Origin: Candidatus Pacearchaeota archaeon | GTDB taxonomy: Archaea; Nanobdellota; Nanobdellia; Pacearchaeales; DTIR01 | Reading direction: 5' to 3' | Length of the DNA stretch: 33,431 nt | Assembly (NCBI GenBank): GCA_016211995.1 | Contig: JACRHU010000047.1 | Coordinates: 1-33,431 of the forward strand | Part shown: positions 16,236 through 23,294 of the stretch, one piece after another | Position numbering within the stretch: position 1 is the first letter of the stretch | Layout of the letters: every line of letters starts with the position of its first letter | The notes under the pieces: model-generated | The model's database searches: none | Told to the model about the DNA's origin: nothing | What the model saw: only the letters and a program-made list of their open reading frames with translations | Program-made: the position numbers and the translations under genes

Positions 16236-16279
16236 GTGATATCAATCACTTATATTATAAATTTAAAAATAAATAAAAA
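16236..16279 (+). promoter_or_regulatory. Hairpin and AT-rich promoter-like stretch before the second T2SF gene
   Basis: AAGTGAT/ATCACTT (16236-16253, loop ATCA) is followed by tatattataaatttaaaaa. The hairpin stem equals that of hairpin a in structured repeat B, though the loop differs. It could terminate the upstream transcript or set an internal promoter. Confidence 0.35.
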
Positions 16280-17146
16280 ATGGAATTGCAAAAAAGCCAT
16301 TATGTAGGAATGGGATTTGCTATAGCAATCCTGCTAGTAGACTTGTTTGTTTTTGGGCTTAAAAGCAGGCTTGTATTTTTTGTTGCAGGCATAGCAGTGC
16401 TTGTTGGTGTTTTACCATTTTTAATAACAGTGATGATAGAAACAGGTAGGGCAAGAGAAAAAGAAATGATGTTCATAGAATTTACTAGAGATTTGGTAGA
16501 GTCTGTTAAAACTGGAACACCAATCAGCAAGGGAATCTTGCATGCAAAAGGCAAGGATTATGGAAGCTTAACACCACATATTTCTAAGCTTGTTAATCAG
16601 GTAGCTCTAGGAATTCCTGTTAAACAAGCCTTAAGAACATTCTCAAAAGATGTTAATAATCCAGTTATTGGAAGGTCAGTCACACTGATTGGAGAAGCAG
16701 AGGAAGCTGGCGGTTTAATAGATACTATTCTTGAATCTGTTGCAAAATCTGTAAGCGAGATAGAAGACATAAAAAAAGAACAGAAAGCTGCTGTGTATAA
16801 TCTTGTTGTTCAGGGCTATATCATCTTTTTTATTTTTATTATAATTATGCTTGTAACTGAAATTAAAATAATTCCAATGACTTTGAATTTGCCAGGAACA
16901 CAGGGTGGCATTGATATTCTTGGCGTACAGGCAGGCACTGGTGGAAGATTAACAGCAGAGCAGCTATCACTTCCATTTCTTATTTTATTGATAGTTCAAG
17001 GTCTTTTTGCTGGATTGGTCATAGGAAAACTTTCAGAAGGTTCAATAAAATCAGGAATAAAACATTCTGTTATACTTATATTCCTAGCATATCTTGTAAC
17101 AACTGGTGTACGAGTTATATTAGTCAAACCACCTGTGCCTACATAG
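16280..17146 (+). CDS. Type IV pilus platform protein, T2SF/TadC-like (second of two)
   Basis: 288-aa membrane protein. Two N-terminal membrane segments (YVGMGFAIAILLVDLFVFGL, FFVAGIAVLVGVLPFLITVM) are followed by a T2SF cytoplasmic domain (FIEFTRDLVESVKTGTPISK, IGEAEEAGGLIDTILESVAK) and further membrane segments (VQGYIIFFIFIIIMLVT and two near the C-terminus). It probably pairs with the 434-aa protein to build the pilus platform. Its 3' end is followed by 57-bp tandem repeats partly resembling its own tail. Confidence 0.85.
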   Translation: MELQKSHYVGMGFAIAILLVDLFVFGLKSRLVFFVAGIAVLVGVLPFLITVMIETGRAREKEMMFIEFTRDLVESVKTGTPISKGILHAKGKDYGSLTPHISKLVNQVALGIPVKQALRTFSKDVNNPVIGRSVTLIGEAEEAGGLIDTILESVAKSVSEIEDIKKEQKAAVYNLVVQGYIIFFIFIIIMLVTEIKIIPMTLNLPGTQGGIDILGVQAGTGGRLTAEQLSLPFLILLIVQGLFAGLVIGKLSEGSIKSGIKHSVILIFLAYLVTTGVRVILVKPPVPT

Positions 17147-17153
17147 CATCAAT

Positions 17154-17285
17154 AGTAACTTTTAGATTATGCTCTTAGTCAAACTTACTGTAACCACTTA
17201 ACTGATGACTAGCAACTTTTAAATTATACTCCTAGCCAAGCCTACTGTAACCACTTAACTGATGACTAGCAACTTTTAAATATAC
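17154..17285 (+). repeat. 57-bp tandem repeat with embedded TATA-like boxes
   Basis: The unit (agcaacttttaaattatact and on, containing actgtaaccacttaactgat) starts near 17154, 17211 and 17268. The first copy is diverged and partly resembles the 3' end of the preceding gene (tagtcaaac). Each unit carries a TATA-like ttttaaatta/ttttaaatat; the last one is placed to drive the next prepilin gene. Confidence 0.75.
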
Positions 17286-17314
17286 TTTTTTCTTTCTATA
17301 GTAATAAAAAGAGG

Positions 17315-17392
17315 TCTAAAATGGGCTTTGCACATAATCAACATAAAATTAATAGTCACTTACTCACATATATGTGCAAAGCATCTAAAATG
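17315..17392 (+). mobile_element. 60-bp MITE-like insertion with 9-bp target duplication at a start codon
   Basis: TCTAAAATG at 17315-17323 and at 17384-17392 flank a 60-bp insert bounded by GCTTTGCACATA and TATGTGCAAAGC. The duplicated 9-mer includes the ATG of the downstream gene. Insert plus duplication is 69 bp (23 codons) without a stop, so the frame stays open. The same inverted arms occur at 11495-11547. Confidence 0.75.
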
Positions 17393-18115
17393 TATAAAAA
17401 AAAGAAAGCAATCGGCCATTTAGAGATGATTACTTCTTTCTTAATATTTGGAGGCTTTTTATTTTTCTTGTTATTCTACCTTAATCCCCTAAAACATCAA
17501 AGCATTTCAAATGTAATTCTAGATGCTGTTAAAGCAGGTATTGATGATAATGCCACATTATACATGGTTAAGGTGCCTCTTACTGTTAGTGCAACAGGCT
17601 CTTGTTTTCAGGTCCCTATAGACGAGGTATTTAGTAATACAGATCCTAAAAAATTTTTAGTTCAAACAAACATTGGGGATACAGTGCCCTTCACAATAAC
17701 TGAGCCCAGTGGTAAGCATTATATGAATATAGAAAATAAAAATGGTATTGAAATTTATTATGTCTACTCAAGTGCAGAAGATCTATCTTCTCCTTTTCCA
17801 CCCTTACCTGCTTGTAGCCCTCCAGGTAAGTATTCTTTCACTAATCCTCTAGTTTATACTCCATATTCTGAAGCAAAATTAAACTATCTTCAACAAAAGT
17901 ACAAAATAGATTATAATGGCTTAAAAGATCAATTTAAAATTCCTAGAGCATATGATTTTGTAGTTAATATAACAGATATCTCAACTAAACAGGCTATAGT
18001 TGAAATGAAAGTTTCAAAACCTGCAAATATTGAAATAAGAGCAACAGAAATTCCTGTAGAAGTATGGACGAATAATAATATAGTAAATGCAATAATGAAT
18101 ATCCAGGCATGGTAA
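17321..18115 (+). CDS. Prepilin-like protein, N-terminus extended by a MITE-like insertion
   Basis: Prepilin-like protein, 264 aa from ATG 17321 or 241 aa from ATG 17390. The ancestral N-terminus is evidently MYKKKKA, then IGHLEMITSFLIFGGFLFFL: a basic leader, a cleavage site and Glu at +5. The first 23 residues (MGFAHNQHKINSHLLTYMCK and on) are encoded by the inserted element. The Shine-Dalgarno-like agagg lies only before the first ATG, so the longer form may be made; both starts are open. The extracellular domain ends with VEMKVSKPANIEIRA. Inferred role: minor pilin of the locus. Structured repeat D follows the stop. Confidence 0.75.
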   Translation: MGFAHNQHKINSHLLTYMCKASKMYKKKKAIGHLEMITSFLIFGGFLFFLLFYLNPLKHQSISNVILDAVKAGIDDNATLYMVKVPLTVSATGSCFQVPIDEVFSNTDPKKFLVQTNIGDTVPFTITEPSGKHYMNIENKNGIEIYYVYSSAEDLSSPFPPLPACSPPGKYSFTNPLVYTPYSEAKLNYLQQKYKIDYNGLKDQFKIPRAYDFVVNITDISTKQAIVEMKVSKPANIEIRATEIPVEVWTNNNIVNAIMNIQAW

Positions 18116-18132
18116 CCATTAATTGTTATCGA

Positions 18133-18259
18133 CTCGGCATTGACCAGCCGAGACAAATGGAAGCCTATCATCAAGAAAATCCTAAAGGATTTTCAGGATC
18201 CCAAAAAGCTGGTTGCCTCCAGCAAAGCTGGAATGTTGAGCTTTTTGCGAATCGGCTTC
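18133..18259 (+). repeat. Structured repeat, copy D
   Basis: Hairpin a CTCGGC/GCCGAG (18133-18152, loop ATTGACCA), then linker ACAAATG. Stem b GAAGCC-T-AT pairs with AT-C-GGCTTC (18160-18168 and 18251-18259). Hairpin c GAAAATCC/GGATTTTC (18175-18194) is followed by GGATCC (18196-18201) and hairpin d AAAAAGCT/AGCTTTTT (18203-18246). It is identical to copy B from GGATCC through the end of hairpin d (55 bp). It lies between two same-strand pilin genes with no clear promoter after it, so it is probably transcribed and would sit just before the next start codon. Confidence 0.7.
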
Positions 18260-18276
18260 TACCTTAGAAAAGAAAA

Positions 18277-18711
18277 ATGAGAAAAAATAAAAAAGCATGG
18301 ATCAGAATTGCAGAGGCTGTCTCTGCAATTTTACTTCTGACTAGCATTTTACTAATAATCTCACTGAGGGCAACAGAGAAAGAAGATATCTCTTCAAACA
18401 TGTACACTATTCAGAGGGCAATACTTGATGAGGTTTCGAGTAATGGAAATATGAGGTCAGTTATTTTATCGATAGACCCAGAAGATCCTTATAAAGATGA
18501 TTTTAAAGATGAGAACATCCAGATAAAAGATTTTCTCAAAAAAAGAGTACCACTTGGATTAAGTTTTAACTATACTGTCTGTAAGCCTTTAGAGAGCTGC
18601 TTTAATCCAACAGTTCCCAGAAATAAAGATGTTTATGTTGATGATGCTATAATAAGCACAGTCCCTACAGAATACTCCAGAAAATTTATATTTTATGTTT
18701 GGATTGATTAA
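18277..18711 (+). CDS. Prepilin-like protein
   Basis: 144-aa protein: MRKNKKA, then WIRIAEAVSAILLLTSILLI, a basic leader and one hydrophobic helix with an acidic residue near its start, as in type IV prepilins. The short extracellular domain has two cysteines (YTVCKPLESCF), probably a disulfide. The start codon comes 17 bp after the closing stem of structured repeat D, so that element could affect translation. It is the last gene of the pilus locus. Confidence 0.7.
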   Translation: MRKNKKAWIRIAEAVSAILLLTSILLIISLRATEKEDISSNMYTIQRAILDEVSSNGNMRSVILSIDPEDPYKDDFKDENIQIKDFLKKRVPLGLSFNYTVCKPLESCFNPTVPRNKDVYVDDAIISTVPTEYSRKFIFYVWID

Positions 18712-18756
18712 TGTCTTTAACATTGAATTTATAAAACCTAATTTCTTATTGTGCTT

Positions 18757-19170
18757 ATGAAATATAAATATCTTAAACATACAGCTGATATTAAATTCCA
18801 GGCTTTTGGCAAAACTCTTGCAGAATGCTTTGAAAATTCTAGCCTTGCCATGTTTAATGCTATGTATCAAGGAAATGTAAAAAGAAAAATCAAGAAAAAG
18901 ATAAAAGTTAAAGGTAGGGATTTAGAAAGTCTTTTATATAACTTTTTAGAAGAGCTTTTATTTCTGCTTGACTCAGAGAATTTTTTTCTTAGTAGAATTA
19001 AAGTATATATTAATGAAAAAAATTTATCTCTCAGCGCAGAGCTTGAAGGGGATGAAGCAAAGAATTATGCAATCTCTCTAGATGTAAAGGCAGTAACGTA
19101 TAATGAAATGTTTGTAAAACATCAAAGAGCAAAGAATAAATATATATGCCAGGTTGTGTTGGATGTGTAA
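18757..19170 (+). CDS. Archease, activator of the RtcB RNA ligase
   Basis: 137-aa archease. Motifs: an N-terminal YKYLKHTADIKFQAFG (metal-binding Asp), ESLLYNFLEELLFLLDSE and the C-terminal DVKAVTYNEM. Archease promotes RtcB guanylylation and multiple turnover in tRNA splicing and RNA repair; rtcB lies one gene downstream. The ORF track starts at GTG 18751, but ATG 18757 gives the normal N-terminus and lies 25 bp from a TATA-like tttataaaac (18728-18737), so a leaderless start at 18757 is preferred. Confidence 0.92.
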   Translation: MKYKYLKHTADIKFQAFGKTLAECFENSSLAMFNAMYQGNVKRKIKKKIKVKGRDLESLLYNFLEELLFLLDSENFFLSRIKVYINEKNLSLSAELEGDEAKNYAISLDVKAVTYNEMFVKHQRAKNKYICQVVLDV

Positions 19171-19172
19171 AA

Positions 19173-19574
19173 ATGAAACTAAAAAAAAGAAAATTATTTA
19201 TTATTATTTTTATAATCTTATTTTTATTGGGATTATTCGTAAACTTTTATTTTTGCAGATGTGATTTGGCTTTAGGGACCCCAGTTCTGAGGGATGATTG
19301 CAGTTTCTCTATTACTAATTTTTTTTCTTCTGTGTATAATATCTTATTTTTTCCCTCTAGCAAATATCTGACTTATTTAAGCATCATTCAATTTCCAGAA
19401 GGCAGCTGGTTTTTTGGGCATCTAGAGGTTTGTGAAGGATTTGATTATATTGGACCAAAGTATTTTCCTGTTTTATTCTGGCTTGTCACAATACTATATT
19501 GGTTCTTAATTTCTTATATCCTATCATTTATATACTTAAAATTAATTAAGCTTTTTAGAAATAAACTGAAATAA
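19173..19574 (+). CDS. Small membrane protein between archease and rtcB
   Basis: 133 aa from ATG 19173 (MKLKKRKLFIIIFIILFLLG). The longer track ORF starting at 19146 lies inside the archease gene and is unlikely. One N-terminal membrane segment is followed by a Cys-bearing external loop (FCRCDLALGTPVLRDDCSFS, HLEVCEGFDY) and a C-terminal membrane segment (FWLVTILYWFLISYILSFIY). The start is 3 nt after the archease stop, so the two are co-transcribed. I do not recognise the family. Confidence 0.65.
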   Translation: MKLKKRKLFIIIFIILFLLGLFVNFYFCRCDLALGTPVLRDDCSFSITNFFSSVYNILFFPSSKYLTYLSIIQFPEGSWFFGHLEVCEGFDYIGPKYFPVLFWLVTILYWFLISYILSFIYLKLIKLFRNKLK

Positions 19575-19597
19575 AAATATCAAAGAATACATATAAA

Positions 19598-22240
19598 ATG
19601 GTAGAAATAAAAAAAATTTCAAAATATGAATGGTTGATTCCAAAAGAAGGAGCAATGAATGTTCCTGTTGTAATTTTTGCAAGCGAGAAGCTTCTTGAAA
19701 AAATGAAGGAAGATATAACTTTACAGCAAGCTATGAATGTTGCCCAACTTCCAGGAATTGTTGAAAAAAGTATTGTGCTTCCTGACGCCCACCAAGGATA
19801 TGGAATGAGTATTGGGGGAGTTGCTGCCTTTGATTTAAATTCTGGAGTAATCAGCCCCGGTTGTGTAGGTTATGATATCGACTGCTCGGTCAGGCTTTTA
19901 TCTACAAATCTAAACAATAAAGATATTAAAGGTAAAGAGGAGCAAATTTCTTCTCAATTATTTAGGGATGTTCCTTCAGGGGTAGGTGAAAAAGGAAGAA
20001 TTAGGCTTACAAAAGAAGAGTTAGATGAAGTTCTAAAAAATGGGGCTCAATGGGCTGTGAAAAAAGGTTACGGAGAAAAAGAAGATTATGTGCATACTGA
20101 AGAAGAAGGAAAAATGAAAGAGGCAAATCCTGAATATGTTAGTGAAAGGGCCAAAATAAGAGGCATGCCACAATTAGGAAGTTTAGGGGCTGGAAATCAC
20201 TTCTTAGAAGTTCAGGAAGTGGATGAGATTTATGACAAGGAAATAGCCAGGAAATTTGGGATTAAAGAGAAAGGACAAGTAACAATTATGATTCATTGTG
20301 GGAGCAGGGGATTAGGACATCAAGTAGCTTCTGATTACATAAAATTAATGGAAGATGAATATGGTTTTGAAAATTTGCCAGACAGAGAATTAATTAATGC
20401 TCCTATTTCAAGCGAGTTAGGAAAGAAATATTTTGGGGCTATGGCTGCTGCAGTTAATTTTGCATTTGCAAATAAACAGCTTATAACTCATTGGGTACGA
20501 GAAGCTATGAAAAGAATTTTCCCTAATTTTAAGGCAGAGGTTATATATGAAGTTTGCCATAACATAGCAAAGTTTGAAACACATAACATAAATGGAGAAG
20601 AAAAGAAAGTTCTTATAATGAGAAAGGGAGCTACTAGGTCTTTTGGTCCAGGAAGAAAAGAACTGCCAAAGGATTATATAGATATTGGGCAACCAGTATT
20701 GATACCTGGAAGCATGGGAACATCAAGCTACATTTTAGTAGGAACGAAAAAAGCAGAAGAATTAACTTTTGGGAGCACGTGTTTTACTGGTGATACTAAA
20801 ATAATAACAGATAAAGGAATAATAACCTTAAAAGAAATTAATGAAAGATTTCAAAATGGAGAAAAATTTCTTGCTCTATCAATAAATGAGTCTAATTTAG
20901 AATTAGAATGGAAACCTATAATGAATACATTCAAAAGAAAATCAGATGTCGTAGAAATTTCTATTTCTCAGACAAACCGTTCAAACTTAAGCAAACTAAG
21001 AACTACAAGAGACCATAATTTCTTGACATTAAAAAATTTTAATTTGATTGGTGAGGAAATTGAAAAAATTATTTCAAAAGAAAAAATGTTGATTGCAGTT
21101 GATTCTTTAAAAAGTGATATTCAAAAGAGTATAAATCCCAATTTAGCATATCTTGTTGGAGCTTTAGTTACAGATGGGTATGTTTATTTGGATAAGAGAA
21201 GAGGAAAGATAACATTTACCCAAAAGAAAGTCGCCAAAAAACTCGATTTTATTTATCACGTACAAAATTGTTTTAGAGAGTGTTTTAATACAGAATTGAG
21301 AGAGTATAAAACAAAATTTGGGGGGGGAACTATAAGAGGCAGGCAAATTTATGGGGAGGGAACAGATTTTATTTGTTGCCAGAAAAATCCAGCAATTGAA
21401 ATTTTAAATATAACTTCTAATCTTCCTAAGTGGGTTATGGAGCTTGATAAAGAAGCAAATTTTAACTTTTTAGCTGGAATTATTGACGGTGATGGTGCTT
21501 GGAATCCTAATAGACAAGTTTTAGATATCTTTACAGGGGATGAAAATGTTGCTGAAGCAATACTTCTATCATGTTTGAAAATGGGGATTTTACCATACAT
21601 CTCAAAACAAAGGGGCTCTTGTTTTGTAATTCAAATATCAGAAAAAGAAGATTTAATTTTTGGGTATACAAAGAGAGTTAAAGGAATTTTTAGAAAAAGG
21701 AAATACGGACAAAAATTATTTTCTGCAAAACAAATGTTTGAGGGTGTTGAAGTTAGATGGCCATTTTTACATAAAGCAATAAGAAATAATTTGATAAGTT
21801 ATGAGCAAATTCTAAAACATATTCATAAATATCCTGAAATTAAAAAAGAAGTTAAAAAGCTAATAGAGTCCCCTATTAGAATGTTAAGAGTTAAAAAATT
21901 AAAAGATGTTGGTATTAGTGAATTGTATAATATTGAGGTAGCAGACAATCATAATTATGTTGTTCTTACTGATATGTTTATGCCTATTTTTGTTAAAAAT
22001 TGTCATGGAGCAGGTAGAGTTATGAGTAGACATGAAGCCTTAAGACATCAAAGGGGGGAAGAAGTAAAATCTAATCTAAAAAAACTGGGAATAGAAGTAA
22101 AGTCTGGAAGCTGGAAAGGATTGGCAGAAGAGGCTCCTGAATCATATAAAGACATTGAAGAGGTAGTAAAAACAAGTCATGAGCTGGGTATAGGCCGATT
22201 AGTAGCAAAGGTTAAGCCATTAATTGTCATTAAGGGCTAG
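19598..22240 (+). CDS. rtcB: RtcB tRNA-splicing RNA ligase, intein-containing
   Basis: 880-aa precursor of RtcB, which joins 2',3'-cyclic phosphate and 5'-OH RNA ends using GTP and Mn. Removing the 407-aa intein (residues 395-801) leaves 473 aa, normal length. Conserved residues are visible in DAHQGYGMSIGGV, GCVGYDIDCSVR, LGAGNHFLEVQ, MIHCGSRGLGH and YEVCHNIAKFE. The active-site segment TFGST/CHGAGRVMSRHEA contains the guanylylated His. The intein sits directly before that Cys-His, so the ligase is inactive until spliced. Archease is two genes upstream in the same orientation. Confidence 0.96.
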   Translation: MVEIKKISKYEWLIPKEGAMNVPVVIFASEKLLEKMKEDITLQQAMNVAQLPGIVEKSIVLPDAHQGYGMSIGGVAAFDLNSGVISPGCVGYDIDCSVRLLSTNLNNKDIKGKEEQISSQLFRDVPSGVGEKGRIRLTKEELDEVLKNGAQWAVKKGYGEKEDYVHTEEEGKMKEANPEYVSERAKIRGMPQLGSLGAGNHFLEVQEVDEIYDKEIARKFGIKEKGQVTIMIHCGSRGLGHQVASDYIKLMEDEYGFENLPDRELINAPISSELGKKYFGAMAAAVNFAFANKQLITHWVREAMKRIFPNFKAEVIYEVCHNIAKFETHNINGEEKKVLIMRKGATRSFGPGRKELPKDYIDIGQPVLIPGSMGTSSYILVGTKKAEELTFGSTCFTGDTKIITDKGIITLKEINERFQNGEKFLALSINESNLELEWKPIMNTFKRKSDVVEISISQTNRSNLSKLRTTRDHNFLTLKNFNLIGEEIEKIISKEKMLIAVDSLKSDIQKSINPNLAYLVGALVTDGYVYLDKRRGKITFTQKKVAKKLDFIYHVQNCFRECFNTELREYKTKFGGGTIRGRQIYGEGTDFICCQKNPAIEILNITSNLPKWVMELDKEANFNFLAGIIDGDGAWNPNRQVLDIFTGDENVAEAILLSCLKMGILPYISKQRGSCFVIQISEKEDLIFGYTKRVKGIFRKRKYGQKLFSAKQMFEGVEVRWPFLHKAIRNNLISYEQILKHIHKYPEIKKEVKKLIESPIRMLRVKKLKDVGISELYNIEVADNHNYVVLTDMFMPIFVKNCHGAGRVMSRHEALRHQRGEEVKSNLKKLGIEVKSGSWKGLAEEAPESYKDIEEVVKTSHELGIGRLVAKVKPLIVIKG
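20780..22000 (+). mobile_element. Intein with LAGLIDADG homing endonuclease, in RtcB
   Basis: 407 aa. Block A CFTGDTKIITDKGIITLKE; block B with TxxH (LRTTRDHNFLTL). Endonuclease motifs are LVGALVTDG (about residue 519) and FLAGIIDGDG (about 624). Block F is YNIEVADNHNYVVLTD. The end is PIFVKN|CHGAGR: terminal Asn and Cys+1 are canonical, while the usual penultimate His is Lys. The GST/CHGAGR insertion site is known for archaeal RtcB inteins. Confidence 0.93.
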
Positions 22241-22273
22241 ATTAAAAATAGTAGCTGTTATGAAAGGTTAAAA

Positions 22274-22966
22274 TCAGGGAGATATACAATCATTATCTAT
22301 AACTCCATCACAATCATTATCAAGGCCATCACATATTTCATCAACAGGGCCAATATCTCCTTCACATTCACTCCATGTTCCATTAACACAAGGACTATCC
22401 CCAAACTCACATTCACCAATGTCACTTCCACAATTTTGTATTTCTCCATCAATACAATTGCATCCTTCATCTGCAATGCCGTTACAATCATTATCTTCTC
22501 CATCGCAAATCTCTAGAGAAGGAATACATTCTTCAGTTATATTTTCTACAATTTCTTCAGATTGATTCTCACTTTCTTCTGGATAATTTATCTCTGGAGG
22601 GGTGGGAGCATAAACAGGGCTATATCTAGGTGCAATCTCTATTAATTCTTCATAATAAGAAGTTGTTATATTGATAGTCTTTTTTCTATCAACCAGTATT
22701 TCGAGAGTGTAATTTTCAGTTTTTCCTGGCAGAAGGGGAATCTTACCTTCGTATCTTATCTTCTTTCCATTCATATCTCTGAAATTTATTTCATTTAATG
22801 GAAGAATTCCTATATTTTTTATTATAATAACATTACCATCTGTAAAAACTACCTCAAATTTTTGTGCATCACCATATTTCAAAAATAAAGATAATCCAAC
22901 AGATAAAATAACAAGAGCTGCAACAAGTACAAAATAGATTAACGGCAATGCCCCCTTTTTATTCAT
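22274..22966 (-). CDS. Membrane-anchored protein with MopE-like Cys/Asp motifs
   Basis: 230 aa from ATG 22966 (MNKKGALPLIYFVLVAALVI), a pilin-like or signal-anchor N-terminus. The longer track ORF (to 23146) runs through the promoter. A beta domain (about residues 30-115) is followed by a Pro/Glu-rich linker. Two metal-binding-type repeats (EICDGEDNDCNGIADEGCNC and EICDGLDNDCDGVIDNDC) flank CIDGEIQNCGSDIGECEFGD. These DGxDNDCDGxxD units resemble the calcium- or copper-binding motif of MopE-like surface proteins. A TATA-like tttttatacg on the minus strand lies about 25 bp upstream, implying leaderless mRNA. Likely a cell-surface protein. Confidence 0.75.
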   Translation of the reverse strand: MNKKGALPLIYFVLVAALVILSVGLSLFLKYGDAQKFEVVFTDGNVIIIKNIGILPLNEINFRDMNGKKIRYEGKIPLLPGKTENYTLEILVDRKKTINITTSYYEELIEIAPRYSPVYAPTPPEINYPEESENQSEEIVENITEECIPSLEICDGEDNDCNGIADEGCNCIDGEIQNCGSDIGECEFGDSPCVNGTWSECEGDIGPVDEICDGLDNDCDGVIDNDCISP

Positions 22967-23085
22967 AACTAGAATAATCCAATATCGTATAAAAACCTTA
23001 TCTTTCTCGAGAATAAAAAACTTTATAAACATCTTATTCCTAATTCTAGACATAATAAAAACATAAAAATAAAGGAGGAAAAAAG

Positions 23086-23262
23086 ATGGTTGGTATTTCA
23101 ACTGGTGCTTGGCTTTGGGCTCTAATATCTTCATTATTTGTGCCAATATTTATGCTAGTAACCGGAACAGTTATCTTCAAAAAAGTTTCAAAAACAGCAG
23201 GTATTGTTTTATTACTTTTAGGATTAATCCAAGTAATAGGGGTAATTAGCACATTTATTTAG
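23086..23262 (+). CDS. 58-aa two-helix membrane protein
   Basis: Too short for the ORF track. It encodes 58 aa with two hydrophobic segments (WLWALISSLFVPIFMLVTGT and TAGIVLLLLGLIQVIGVIST) joined by a basic loop FKKVSK. It has a strong Shine-Dalgarno sequence (aaaggagga, 23072-23080) 5 nt before the ATG and a TATA-like actttataaa (about 23020-23030), so it is unlikely to be a random ORF. It lies 32 bp upstream of the 1180-aa surface protein and is probably co-transcribed. The reverse ORF at 23046..23252 is its shadow. Confidence 0.75.
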   Translation: MVGISTGAWLWALISSLFVPIFMLVTGTVIFKKVSKTAGIVLLLLGLIQVIGVISTFI

Positions 23263-23294
23263 TCTAAACATAGAATAAATCTATCAAAAAGAAG

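Noticed and set aside
23046-23252. 68-aa reverse-strand ORF
   Set aside because: It is antisense to the 58-aa membrane-protein gene, which has a strong Shine-Dalgarno site.
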